Source: Copromyces sp. CBS 386.78 (taxonomy: Eukaryota > Ascomycota > Sordariomycetes > Sordariales > Sordariaceae). Taken from it: a stretch of 64,000 bases of DNA. The position numbers were made by a program, and so were the translations under genes. Each line of letters opens with the position of its first letter. Position 1 is the stretch's first letter. The DNA lies in the NCBI GenBank assembly GCA_030685235.1, contig MU839099.1:434001-498000 (forward strand). Reading direction: 5' to 3'. Positions 23,145-35,457 of this stretch are shown here, piece after piece. Below the pieces are notes generated by a model. It was not told where the DNA came from and searched no databases. It worked only from the letters and a program-made list of their open reading frames with translations.

Positions 23145-26100
23145 TACCCCCTCACTTACAAACCTTCCTAAAATAGGGCAAAAGTAAAGCTATTTACAAT
23201 TTTCTCTCTTCTAGTATATTAATCTCCCTAATTAAATTATAAGTATCCTCTAGAATATTATCGGGAATTTCTCTCCTAATCTTTATCTCTTTTCGAACCG
23301 GCGCGTTCACCATCCCTATCAACTCCTGGAACTTTTCGTAATCTAACTATCCTAATACCTTTATTAAGCCGTTTACTAGCATTTTCTTTATTTCTAAATA
23401 TTCGATTATAATCCTTCCTTCTATAATCTCCTATTATAATTAATAACAATAAATATCGATATACTTTAATTTAATTATTAATTGTAATACTTTAACGGTT
23501 AGAATATAGATTATTTAAGTATTATTATAGCCGATTACAGGTATTTCCTAATTAAGGGGAATTTTAATTTCCTTATATAAATATATAATAGCGATAGCTT
23601 CCTTTACAACGTTAGAAATTAATAATAATTCTACTTCGGTAATTAAAGTTAATACTATTTTCTATGTAATAGTACCCTAGTAAATAAAATTATTAAATAA
23701 TTTAATTGTAAAACTATATAAGCTTTTCCAATCTAGTATATTATCGGCGTATAAAATATTTAAAGCTATTTTAAATTTTAATAACGATTTAAAGTAAAGA
23801 GAGAGATTTGGATAGAGTTAAAGGTAATATAATACTTTATTAATAACTTTATAATATTAAAGATTAAGATTATAATTATAGTAAATTAAACGGTTGGCTA
23901 TAAAGGCGATATTTATTTTAATAATTATTATAATGTATATTATTAATCCGACGACGATTTAATAATCCTATATTTTATCGAAGGTAGCTACGTTATCGTA
24001 GGGCAAAAGTTCTTCGTTACTTATTAGAATAAAGGCGAAGGTATAAAGATTTTTAATAAATTTAATAATTTTATAAATATATTCCCGTTGAAATAATTAG
24101 ATTAATCCTATTTCTTAATTTCGAATAATTTTAATACCTAAAAATTATTAGAAGTTATTACCCCCTATAAATTTATACTTTTCCTTTAGATTCTTTATTA
24201 TTTAATTAAATTTATCGTATAATTTCTAATCGAAAGTAAATATAATATCGTTAATATAGTAAAAAATTAGAATCTTACCGCGTTTAAAAATATACAAGTC
24301 TTCGAATAATAATTAGAAACCTATATTCTTAAAAATACTATTAAATTCTCGTTACTAAAGTAGAAGAATATATTATAGATTATAGAAAGCTTTAAGTAGT
24401 TTAAATACCATATAATATTTTCGATATTTAAGGGGTATACGTATATAAATCTCTTTATTAAAATAGGCGTTAACGAAAGTATTTATAGTATTGTATTAAA
24501 TAAGCTCGAAATTAAATTTAACGGTATAAACGATAATAAATTGGAAAGAACGATTAGTTAACGTAGAGGCGTACGTTTCTTTCCCGTAATAATATTATTA
24601 ATTATTTCTAATTATAAGGCGAATTTTTACCTTTTAAAAACGGCTATATTTATTGAATTTATATACGTATATTTATATATAATTAAAAATCTAAGTACTT
24701 TTAGTACGAAGGATATCTTTATTAATTTCTATTTATAATTTTATTTCCTTATAGCTATTAAAATATATTTCTTTTACTTATTAAAAAAAAGTTTCTTAAT
24801 TCGTAATATTCTAAATTGTAATAAATCTTTAGGACGGGGGGTAAATTTTAATATTTAATAAAATTTAGCCGGCTACCTTTAGTAATTAAATAATTAATTT
24901 CTATTTTTATAATAATTTTACCCTATTTCTAGCCTATTAATTGAATGAATTTCCTAACGTTAAAGGTAATTTCCTATAATTTGAAAATTAGGAAGGAAAT
25001 AGGCTCTAGTAGGTTAATAATAAAATTAATAGAAAGAGCGGTTAGTAATATATTTAGAGGGGTAGGATATTTAAATATAAAGTCGAAAAATATTTTATTT
25101 TAAATGTTAGGCTTAATTAAATTAAAATTAATAATATTATTATTATTTATTTATAATTTATTATTAAAGAGCGACGGTAGTAATTAAGTAAAACTATTAT
25201 CTTCTATATTTTAAATTGTATTAAAAGGTTTAAAATACTATATAAATAATTAAAATAGGTAATTGACTTTATTAAATAAATTAAAATTTTTATCGCTAAT
25301 TAGCCTTAACCCTTCCTTAATTTCGTTAAAGTTCCCTAAATAGATTGAACTTTCGTTAAATAATATATTATAAGTATAAATAATATAATTTACTTACAGG
25401 TTCTAAATTTAGTAAATAGACGAAATAATATAACCGACGAAATAATTAATTTATATTTTTAATTAGAATTTCTTTCGTCGTTATTCCTTTTTCTAAGTAA
25501 TTCTTATTATTGCGTAAATTTTATAATCGTAAATATATAAATAATTAAAATCAAGTTTCCGGGGATTAGTTTATACCCCTTTACAGTAGGTTACGAAAGT
25601 ATAAAACCGTTCGTAAGAAAATTTTTAATTGTAAAGATACTTAGGCGATCGGTTAATAAAGTAGATTACTATTAAAACGATTTAAGGTTAGAAGTTATAA
25701 GGAAAATAGGAATTATTTATTATATCGCGCGCTTTTTCTTTAATTATACCCCTTAAGCGCTTAATATTCCTATTTTAAATTTAAATATTAAATATTAAAA
25801 GTTCGAAAATAATAAAGCGAATAGTTAATTTATCTTTAATATATTAATTATTAAATTTATTATTGTATTTAATATATTTAATTTTAATACTATATTGGTA
25901 ATTAATTATATTGATAATTAAAAATAGTCCTTTAATAATAGTTTCTACTATACGTATCGCTATATAAATATCCTAAACGAATTTAATTTATCGATAAATA
26001 ATAAGTATTACGTATTTAAAACTTCCTCTCCCTTATTCGTATTCGAAAAAGACGATAGCGAAACGTTTTCTTAATTTAAAGTTTTAATTATATAATTTTC

Positions 26101-28321
26101 GTATAATTTATTATTTAATTTTAAATATATTACATACGTCGTACTAATAAATTGTTAGTCCTTTAAATCTAGCGCTTTTAATATTATAAAAGTATTCGAA
26201 AGTTTATAGATTGTAATAACCGAACTATTCGTATTAGAATTAAATAAGTATTTTATACGCGCGACGGTTAATATAAGAATTAAAACGGTTTCGTCGAACG
26301 AAAAAAGTAATATAGTTAAAGGAGAAGGGAAAGTATTCGAAAATTATTTAATAATAAATTTCTTAAAGGAAATAAAAAATCGACTTATTTAACCGACGAA
26401 GGTAATTACTAAGTAATTTATAATCTTAATAAAAACCCTACTTTCGAAGTAAGCGTAAAAATATAAAATTTATAATAAAGTTAAGGTAGAAGGCGACTTC
26501 TCTTAACTATAACCGTAGAATTCCCTTCTCTCCCTATATTTCTATATTAATAATTTTAAAACCCTTAATAAATATCTAAGAATTTCTAATTTAAACGTAA
26601 TTCTCTAGGGACGCTATTCGAAATATAAAAAAATAATTAATCTTATTAAAAATATAAAGGGAAGCCTTAGAATTGAAGATCGCTAAATTCTTAAAAGGGT
26701 AAATATTCCCTCCGTTACTTATATTAAAAGTATTTTATTTAATAAGAAATACTAAATTATAAATACCGATTTCTTATCGCCTTTAAATCCTTAAAGTAAA
26801 AATTTATATAAAGGTAATAAAACGGTCCCGTATTTAATTCCTAGCCTTTTTTACCTTTTTACTAATCTCGGGAAACTTTTTAAAATTCTTATTAATAAGT
26901 TTTTAAATAGAATTATTAAACTTCTAAATAAGGTTATTTCTTATTTTAAATATTAAATACTAATAGCGTATTATTAAATAAGGGCTTCGTTCGTATATTT
27001 TATATAATAGCGTAAATCCCCCTCTCTTTTTTGGCTATAAAGAATTATTTATATTTTTATCCGCGCCGCGTTTCTTCTTTATATATACTTTCCGCTTCTT
27101 TTTACAATTAGAATTAGGAGCGTCTTTCCTTTTAAGTATAAGCTCTTTCGAATTAAATTAATTAATACCCTAAGCGCTACGAATTATAATTTTCTTACCG
27201 GCTAGTAATATAATATATTCTAATATACTAACCCTTTTAAAGTTAACGGATATATCCTTATAATTTAAGTACGAATTTTCTAAATCGCAATTAAACTTCT
27301 AAATATTATTTATTTAAATAAATTTATATTCGCGGATTATATTAATAAAATCGGTAAATTATAAAGTAGGGGAAATAATTTTATTAACGTTTAATTTCTT
27401 ACTATTAGCGATAAAGATTTCCTAATTTAAAATCTACTTCTTAAAATCCTTAGGTTATTTCTTAGTAATTTCTTTAATAAAGGCCTAGTATTTTCGCCGG
27501 GCGGTAGCAATTTAATCGATAGGGCAATAATTAATTTAGTATTTAATTTATTTTAATTATTCACAAATAAATTTATCCTACTCGAAAGTAATATTAGCGA
27601 AATAATTAATAATATAAGTATTTATTTAACTACGGATTCTCGTATTAATATTATTGAAGTCCTTCTAATATTTATAGCGGGTATTATATATATTATTAAC
27701 CTAATTGTAAATAGCCTTTCTTTTTATAGTAAAGTTTGTAGCAGGGTTAATTATTATATCCTCCCTAATATCTTATTCGGTATAATATTTATCTTCCTCT
27801 TCAAAATTTTCTTCATCGTTAAAATTTTCCCTAATTTCTTATTGGAATTAAGTAGTAGCGGCAACGGTAATTTCAATACCGTTTTCGTTAATTTAAATCT
27901 AAATTTAAATTTAAATTTAGGCTATAATAATATTTATTGTAATTATTGTAATAGTTATTGCTATGACCTTCTTAATTCGGATTCCTCTATTAAATTTAAT
28001 AAATTCTTTCTTGGCCGTTAGTATATAATCTTTTATAAATTTTATAAGGAAGAAATCTTCCGGCTTAGGAAGTAGGACCTTCTAAATTATAAGCCCTTCC
28101 TTAAATAACTAATTGCCGAAGTCTTAATTACTTCTAATTAGTCGCTTAAGGGCTTCGTACTAGTTAGGCTAGTCGCTTTGGGTCCTAAGGACGACCGTAA
28201 TAGCTTTATTAGTAGATTTCTTTAATAGAGATATAGTTAACGTTATTAGTTTCGTAGGGATATTGTTTATATCGGTTATTGTAACGCTTCTTGTCGTGAA
28301 TACGCAAATCAGATTGTTAAT

Positions 28322-28501
28322 TGTCAGATGTGATTGTGCAGAATTGATTGATTGAAGAGTGTGTGTAATTAATTCGCCTAGAAGGTCTGGGGGGTGCTGG
28401 AGTATCCCAGAGGGACCTAGAAACTAGTAATTTAGGGGGCTGGGCGGCTAACCCAGATTGAGTATAGCCAGAAACCCAGATATCCACCCTCTAATCTGAC
28501 A
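28322..28501 (-). repeat. 5' LTR of copy 2 (right side)
   Basis: A 180-bp LTR nearly identical to 22965-23144 and bordered on the right by the CATAG target repeat. Base composition changes abruptly at its inner edge, from ordinary DNA to the A+T-saturated interior. Confidence 0.92.
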
Positions 28502-29408
28502 CATAGCTCGTCCTGGCCACTGCATCACTGGACAGGCATCCGAATGCACACCATCGAGGCCATGAATGGAGGACATGCCATGGAGGACACCATTAATGAC
28601 GGTACCTACACCCTTGAACCATGCCCGTCAGGCTTAATGGGCCGGGGGGGCTATACCCCGTAGCGGGAGACCACACCCTTCTCGCCGAGCAGAGTGAGAC
28701 CGAGAGACGAGTCCTTTTCTCTTTCTCCTCTCTCCGCTCTCTCTGTGCTACGGCCCGGAAAAAGATTCGACTCTGGACGGTATACCTGCTGCACTGTGCC
28801 TGTCACCGGTGACTGCTGCCACTGTCACTGACTGGCCCTGTCCTCAACATCAAATCCGTCCATGAGCCGATCTGGTTCTGTTGCTGCAATCCATCCCATA
28901 TCACACATCCCATCCCGTCTCGTTTTTCACCTATCCCAACAGGGGCACCCCCCAGTTCGCCTTTTCTTCACGCCCAGACATCGATTGGAGACCAGTGTCT
29001 TCTGGCCCGTGGCTTACATAGGTACTATACCTGCACCGCACCGCTGAGGTTACCTCGTTACCCTCCTCCACAGCTTGAAGCGCTTGCCGACATCGTGGGT
29101 TGACCATCGATTCGCCCTACATAACTCTCTGTCGCTGTCCGTCAACGTCTCACAGTCGACCTTCCTCCTGGTTCGGCTTCTTTCACTGTGACCACGCGGG
29201 TTATACCACAAAAAGTCACATGTTCAATCCATCTTAAATCTGCCCGGTTCAGCGCATCCTTCAGCGCAGCGTAGCGATATCGAGGATACAAAAATCGGCA
29301 CTGCCGGCAGCGGCAAAAACTCTACGAAAAAAGTGGCTTCAGGCCGCCATTGATATATACCCCTCGCCTGTGTCACCCCGAGACCCCTTAGGGGACATCT
29401 CAACCACC
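28502..29408. other. Upstream region of the SAM/PH gene
   Basis: Sequence between retrotransposon copy 2 and the start codon of the SAM/PH gene. It contains pyrimidine-rich stretches near 28715-28745, common in fungal promoters and leaders, and no credible gene. The retrotransposon ends about 0.9 kb from the start codon, so it lies close to the promoter. Confidence 0.55.
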
Positions 29409-32135
29409 ATGACTGCCAACATGGTAAGCAACATCAACATGTCCTTAAGATCAGCGACGCCGAGTGCTCACTATAAGCTGCAGGACAACCTACACTATCA
29501 TGTGCGGGAGCATGACCGCCACAACGAAATGCGCCAAAAGACCGGCTCTCGGGCCGAGAGCTTCTTCTCCACCAACAATGTCAAGGACAGGCCAAACTCA
29601 GTATACACCGAATTCATGGAGTCAGACTGGGAGATGGAGGAGGACGATATCTACAGCGATATGGAGGATTTGGCTCATGATGACGAGGTCTCGCCTCGCA
29701 ACAGTATTGGTTCAGTAAGTCACTTGCACCTATTCTTACAAGTCCGTGATACGGACCGCTAACAAAGACCAAAGTCAAAATCGGGCGGTCAACCAAGTTT
29801 CACAACCATGTCTTCCTATGATGAGGTTCAAACACCAAGATCAGTGCGCCAAAGAGGAGGGTTCCCGTTCCCACACGAGGAGATGAAGCAAGTGGAAGGT
29901 CCCAGAGGACCTCATCTTTTTCGCAGCTCCGTATCCTTGCACTCCATCGAATATCAGAACGCCTTGACCCTATCACCGATTACGGAACGGAAGGCCCAAG
30001 AACATGACCACTTTCTGCAACATACCGTTCATCTTACGACCCTTCCATCTAGGAGCAAGCGCGACTCCGGGCCCTTCCGATTCACCGACGTGGAACTCGA
30101 CACACGAACTCTTCCCCAATGGACCCCTGAGATGGTTGCCCAATGGATGTTCAACGCCGGCGTTGAGCTTACTACCTGCGAGAGATTTGTGGAGAACGAT
30201 ATCACAGGGTCTATCTTGATCACACTAAAGTTTGAGGATCTTAAAGAGCTTGGAATCACATCCTTCGGCATGCGAACAACGGTCTGGAATGAAATCCACT
30301 CCATGAGGAACATCCAGAAGCCGGACCCTCAGCCCGAAACTCCGATTGAGGATGAGCCGGACTGCAAGGTTGAAAGAGAGCTGCGGAGGAACGAAAGCGT
30401 GAACAAGCCCAAGAGGAAGGCGAGCAAAGTGAGGCCAAAGATCAATGACGTGATTTCTCCTCTCGAGTCAGTCTCCATTGTTGGCATTGAGCAGCTCATG
30501 CCCAAGCCTCACAGCTGCTCCAAGGGCGAGAACTGCGCCAAGTGGAAGCGGAACCAGAAGATGATTGAGGCGTTCAAGAAGGACCACCCATTTGTCAACA
30601 TGGATGAAGGCGGTTTTATTATGGTTGCGGGTAATCCCGGAAACCCGCAGACGGCTGAGGCTATCGACCCCTTTCGTCCTGTCTCAGACGCCATCCCGTC
30701 GGTTGTGGCATCCTCAGACGTTATGGGACCTGGAGATCAACCAACTCTACAGTATCTCCAGGAAGCCACCCTGCGCAATGTCATGTCGCGGGATCCCCAA
30801 GACAACGTTCGTCAATTCCTTGACTTCCAGAACCATCATACGGTTGGCTCAAGTGAGGTCCCTCCGACACCACCGTTCGAGCTATACCCCCAACAGCAAG
30901 CTCAAGGCCCTCATGCGAGGTTGCGTGCTCTTCCTAGGCTGGCCATCCCTAATGAGGGTGGCGCTGTAGCTGGGCCCGTATCGGCTCGTGTACAGTCCGC
31001 TCGCCGTCAGTCGCAGGTAATTCCTTCGTATCGTGAGATGAGCGATCACTCTGCTTCTTCCGAAGAAGCGACCCCGGTTGGCGTGTACCGCTTCGGTACA
31101 CCCTTCTCCGAGATGGATGTTCCGGTCACCATGACCTCCATCCCCATCATCTCTCGAGATGTTTCCCAGTCGGTTCCGCCTGACATGAACTACCGCCATA
31201 ACCCTGCCCCTCCGCGATCTATGTCTCGCGCCACTATCCGCCGACCCTCCTTCCCTGTCATGCCTGCGCTGGATGAGAACAGCATCGTCACACCCCTCAC
31301 TGCCGTGCAACCACAGAACAAGTCTTTCTCTCAGAGAGCCACCACCCAGACACAGCGCCCTCTACAGCCCCCTCCCCGTGTGCAATACCCATGGAGCCGG
31401 ACCAACCGCACCACCTTTGAGCGCGCCATCGCTCCCATGCCTGGCTCCTCGGCAGTCATTGCCCCAAGCAAGAGCGCCGGCACCAGTCCTACCGAGAGCC
31501 ATAGAATCAGCAACAGCCCCAACAGCGGAAGCCGCCTCTCTCCCACAAGCACGCAGCCCACGGAAGACATGACGAACGGCGAGGCCGTCTCCTACCAAGG
31601 CCTCATGAAGAAGCGCAAGACCAAGATGCTCCGTCATGAGTGGCACGAACACTACTTCAAGCTCCGGGGCACCCGCCTGACCATGCACAAGGACGCGGCC
31701 ACGGCCAACAACAAGACGCTCGAGTACATTGACATTGACGACTACGCCATCGCCTGCAGCAGCAACGCCAATACCTCTAAGCTGAACGCCGCCTTCAAGG
31801 CCATGCACATCCGCCGCGGTTCCGGCGACGCCCATTCCAAGGATGACATCGCCGCCTTTAGCTTCCAGCTTATTCCCCAGGATGGCAAGGCCGCCGTCAA
31901 GGGGCAGCTGCGCAAGAGGGAGAACAGCATACCTGGCCCTTCGGCGTCGTCTGCGGCGGCGGCTAACGGGGCTAACACTATCCAAGGCGCCGTTAACGGC
32001 ACCGGAAAGATGCACCACTTTGCTGTCAAGAGCAGAGATGAACGCATTGACTGGATGAGGGAGCTGATGCTAGCCAAGGCGCTCAAGCAGAAGGGCGAAG
32101 GCGCCGAGGTTGTCGTCAACGGCAGCATGATTTGA
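29409..32135 (+). CDS. SAM and PH domain protein (Boi/Pob1-like)
   Basis: Two exons (29409-29714 and 29775-32135) separated by a 60-bp phase-0 intron (donor GTAAGT, branch GCTAAC, acceptor AAAG) give 888 residues. A SAM domain lies at about residues 215-281 (LPQWTPEMVAQWMFNAGVEL onward). A C-terminal PH domain lies at about 706-875: it starts YQGLMKKRKTKMLRHEWHEH, contains a long low-complexity insert, and closes with a helix around ERIDWMRELMLAKAL. Between them is a long Ser/Pro-rich disordered region. SAM plus C-terminal PH is the arrangement of yeast Boi1/Boi2 and fission yeast Pob1, membrane-bound scaffolds of polarised growth and exocytosis, but I see no SH3 domain here, so orthology is not certain. 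The start is the ATG with CACC before it. A longer frame to the left begins only with GTG. Confidence 0.92.
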
Positions 32136-35100
32136 TATCTTTGTTTCTCTCTTTTTCACTGTTATACCCGCCTTTCGTTCTTTCTCGGGGTATTTACATC
32201 CTGGTTCTTGGTTTCTTCCAAAGAATCTCACCTCAACCTTCGCTTCTTTCTCTTGTTCTATTGCCCTGGAAAATGATGGTTGGGATACCTTGAGATACCA
32301 CTTTGTGCCGTTGAATGGCTTTTTTGTTTACATTTACCTCTGGATTTTTTTTTTTTTTTTTCTTCAAGCAACATTCAACGGCGTTTTATATCCTCTGCGT
32401 GTGCTTTTTTGTGCTTTTCTTATGGTAGGATTGGAAGGGAAAGAGAAGTGTAAAAAGGGGTGGACATGGTAGATACAGGCTAGGTTGTGTACGGTCAGTC
32501 CATGGCATCAAAACATAACGCCTGATTCGGTGGGAACATGGGAACTGGGGAATCTTGGTTTTGCTTCTCACGATTTTACGACGATTTATGACCTCTTCGA
32601 TACCTTTCTCTTCTCCTCAAACTGTTCAGATTGTTCTTCTTTTTTTTTTTCAACTACTAGATATGATCGCCGTTTTTGAGTAGTGCACGATTCTGACCAT
32701 CTGGCAACATTTGGTGTGCATTTCACTCAGCGGCAAAACAGAAAAATCACAGAAACCTACACAAGGGGAGAATCAGGGAGAGAACAGGGGAAAGGCGCAG
32801 GGAGGGAGTGTCCGCCGCCACAAAGAAGCAGATCTAGATTGGGAACTAGCTAGTTAGTGACCTCTAGTTAGCGATGCCCGTAATAGGGAGAAATGAAGAA
32901 AAGTACAAATCACCATCACCTTTCTCACCATCTCAGACGCACCGTGATCATACGTCTTGATGTCATTCACATCTGTTTAGGTCGCCTCAGATCTTCCACG
33001 GCGAAACCTACGATACCACCATCGATAACCCGACGAGGCCCGGTCAACGACGCTAGGGGAGTCCGAAGGCAACGTTGGCCTTTGAACTTTCAATGAGGCG
33101 ATAGCATGAACTTCAACCCAAGGGGGTTCTAGGGGCCCATTACAACGACCTTCTTTTGCCATCAGCAAGGTTCAACTTCGGAGTGTCCGCCCGAACACTC
33201 TAGCCATCTTCATGGTCACGGACAACCTTCAGTTTTCAGTAAGAGATCAGCAGACTGCGAGGCGACTCCCGTCTCGTCAAACCCTCAGGTATCAGTTCTT
33301 GAAGAGCCCAGGCGCATCACATGAACAAAAGTGGCTGTGTGTGTGTGGTCTAGCGCAAGAAAATGACAAGAAACGCTGCAAAGAGGGGTGGGTAGCAAGG
33401 AAGCGAGACAAGCAAAGTAGTGAGACTGAGAGAACGTTAGCCGCCGGAGAACGCTGTGCGCGCGTAGCAACATGACGGTATATGTAAGGTATGTGTGGAT
33501 GGCAGAAAGGAAACACGGCGCTTAGCGGCAGGTGGGGAGTGTGGGACGGGACGTGTGACGGGAGTGATTGAGTGACGAGTGATGAATGCCAAGAAATGGT
33601 TCGGGTACGAGAGCAGGAGCACTTCAGGTTTCTTTCCTCCATCTTCCCACGTACTTCCTTCCTCCCACATTCAGTTTTTACGGCGGATGTGTAAACGAAA
33701 ACTGAGAAGGAACGAACATGGGACACTCTCGCATTGATTGCTCTTTCATTCTAGTAACTTTCGTCTTCCCCATTCAGGCCGTTCTTTCCACTTTGGGCAC
33801 CAGTTTACACCTAGAGGTACTAGATCAAGCACACCATACCCACAGTGTCGCAACTTCCTTCTTCGGTGCGCACAGTGAATCTGGAGCTGAACCTACTAGG
33901 GTAGAAGATATTCACCAGAAGAAAAGGAGGCAACCGGGCCTCGACTACAGGCCATCCACTCGTCCGGGTGGCAATGAGACCGTGACGGCTTGATACTAGC
34001 CGGCCAGTTGGTCGGCCATCGGTCAAGTCTCCGAACTGCTGAGCAAACGGCGAGGTCCGCCAAGCCAGTGAGAGCAAATGTAATATCTGCTGACTGAGCC
34101 GAAAGAGCGAAGGAATGAAGGTGAGGTGGGGTTAGATGAATGAAGTCATTCCGGCCTCATCTGGGCCTACCCCCTGGCCTCAGGGCCTTGGGTCGCCTGC
34201 TGACGGGCGGTCTCTCTAGGTCCAACCCATTGCGAGGCCGGATAAGGTGATGATGATGGACTGTCAGATCAACTTAGTTGTCTCTTCATTCCGTTCTTTG
34301 ACTTTAGCCACGTGATGGTCGTGATCATGGCCAGAGGCAGCCAACAGTATCAAGGCAGCCAGAATGGGCGGTTCTAGAGAGTGGACATATCTGTTCAGCA
34401 GACCATGGGTTTCAAGCCGTGCCCGATCGATGATGAGCTCGCGATAACAAACTTCGCCCGGGCGTCGATTTTCCCCGGCTTCGATTGATTCATGTGTATG
34501 AGCTACATTCGGCCGCCGGGGAATCCGGGGACCCGGGGACCCTGAAAGACGGGACGGGAATCTGGATCTTGCTCGCAACCAACCGACCAACCCAACTTAA
34601 GTTCCGGCCACCAACCGATGCCAAATATCATCAGCTGAGATTTTGTTGTAAAAATAATGATCTTCTCTGCTCCCCGTCCGCAAGAAAAGACGCGCGCGAG
34701 TAAACATGTAGTAAAGGAAGAAAAACTAAAGAATAGTCAACTGCCCGGCCTCGTGAGTGACCAACATAACATCATCGCCTTCTTCTCGTCTTCAGCGCCT
34801 ACGCAGCGTCTAATTCTAGATGCCACAACAAAGATTCTAACAACGTCGAGAAACTTTCAAAATCAAACCGGGCTAAATACAAACTGATTACAATGAGCGA
34901 CCACGCCGGGTACCTAGGTGGTACCTTCACTGACTTTAGGAACTCGGGGTCCAGTGACCTTGTTGACCGGTGACGTGCGGCGGTTTTGTCGTTCATTGTT
35001 CGTAACCAACAGGTAGTTACTTGAGCTGGCCGTTGGGCCAACACTGGCGCTTCGAAGTGGATGAAGAATGCCTTTGTTTGAATTGTAGCCGCGGGACCAT

Positions 35101-35457
35101 GCTCGGTTCGTATGAGGCTCTGCGCCATCAACCGAAGCCTCATCGAATTGCTGGCTGTCCAAATATCCGACTTCGGGATGCGTACCCAGTTGGAATTGTT
35201 GGGTTGTGTAAACATCGCGAGTAAACAATAACACAAGGGTTAGATAGCAAATTGAGGTTTGGCTGAAGAAAAAGAAATGATTTTGAAAACTCCTACTAGT
35301 AGATGATATAACAGACATGGTATCTCCAATCCATGATCGCAATACTGCATTTGCACTGAACAATGATGATGATTTGTATGTATGCAAAGCAACAACGCCG
35401 ACCACAATCCAACCCCAACTTCTTCTACCCCTGAACCTTCTGTCAAGAAGTAAGCAT
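32136..35457. other. Convergent intergenic region
   Basis: About 3.3 kb between the 3' ends of the SAM/PH gene and NOP14, which face each other. It begins with a pyrimidine-rich 3' flank and holds poly(T) runs near 32346-32361 and 32639-32650. No gene is recognised. Frames that enter it from the right (34914-35831, 35240-35983) are antisense shadows of NOP14's last exon. Confidence 0.6.

Larger units (their letters stand above)
22965..28501 (-). mobile_element. RIP-inactivated Copia-type LTR retrotransposon, copy 2
   Basis: The same family as 5557-11070 but in reverse orientation, 5537 bp long. It has 180-bp LTRs (22965-23144 and 28322-28501) and a perfect 5-bp target duplication CATAG (22960-22964 and 28502-28506). 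The polypurine tract sits next to the left LTR (plus strand reads TACCCCCTCACTTA), confirming that the 3' end is on the left. The interior is an extremely A+T-rich, stop-filled copy of copy 1, with co-linear segments readable on the minus strand. The LTRs lack a 9-bp duplication found in both LTRs of copy 1, so the two insertions come from slightly different source elements. No intact protein is encoded. Confidence 0.93.

Noticed and set aside
31362..32018. 218-codon minus-strand frame
   Set aside because: It is antisense to the PH-domain part of the SAM/PH gene.
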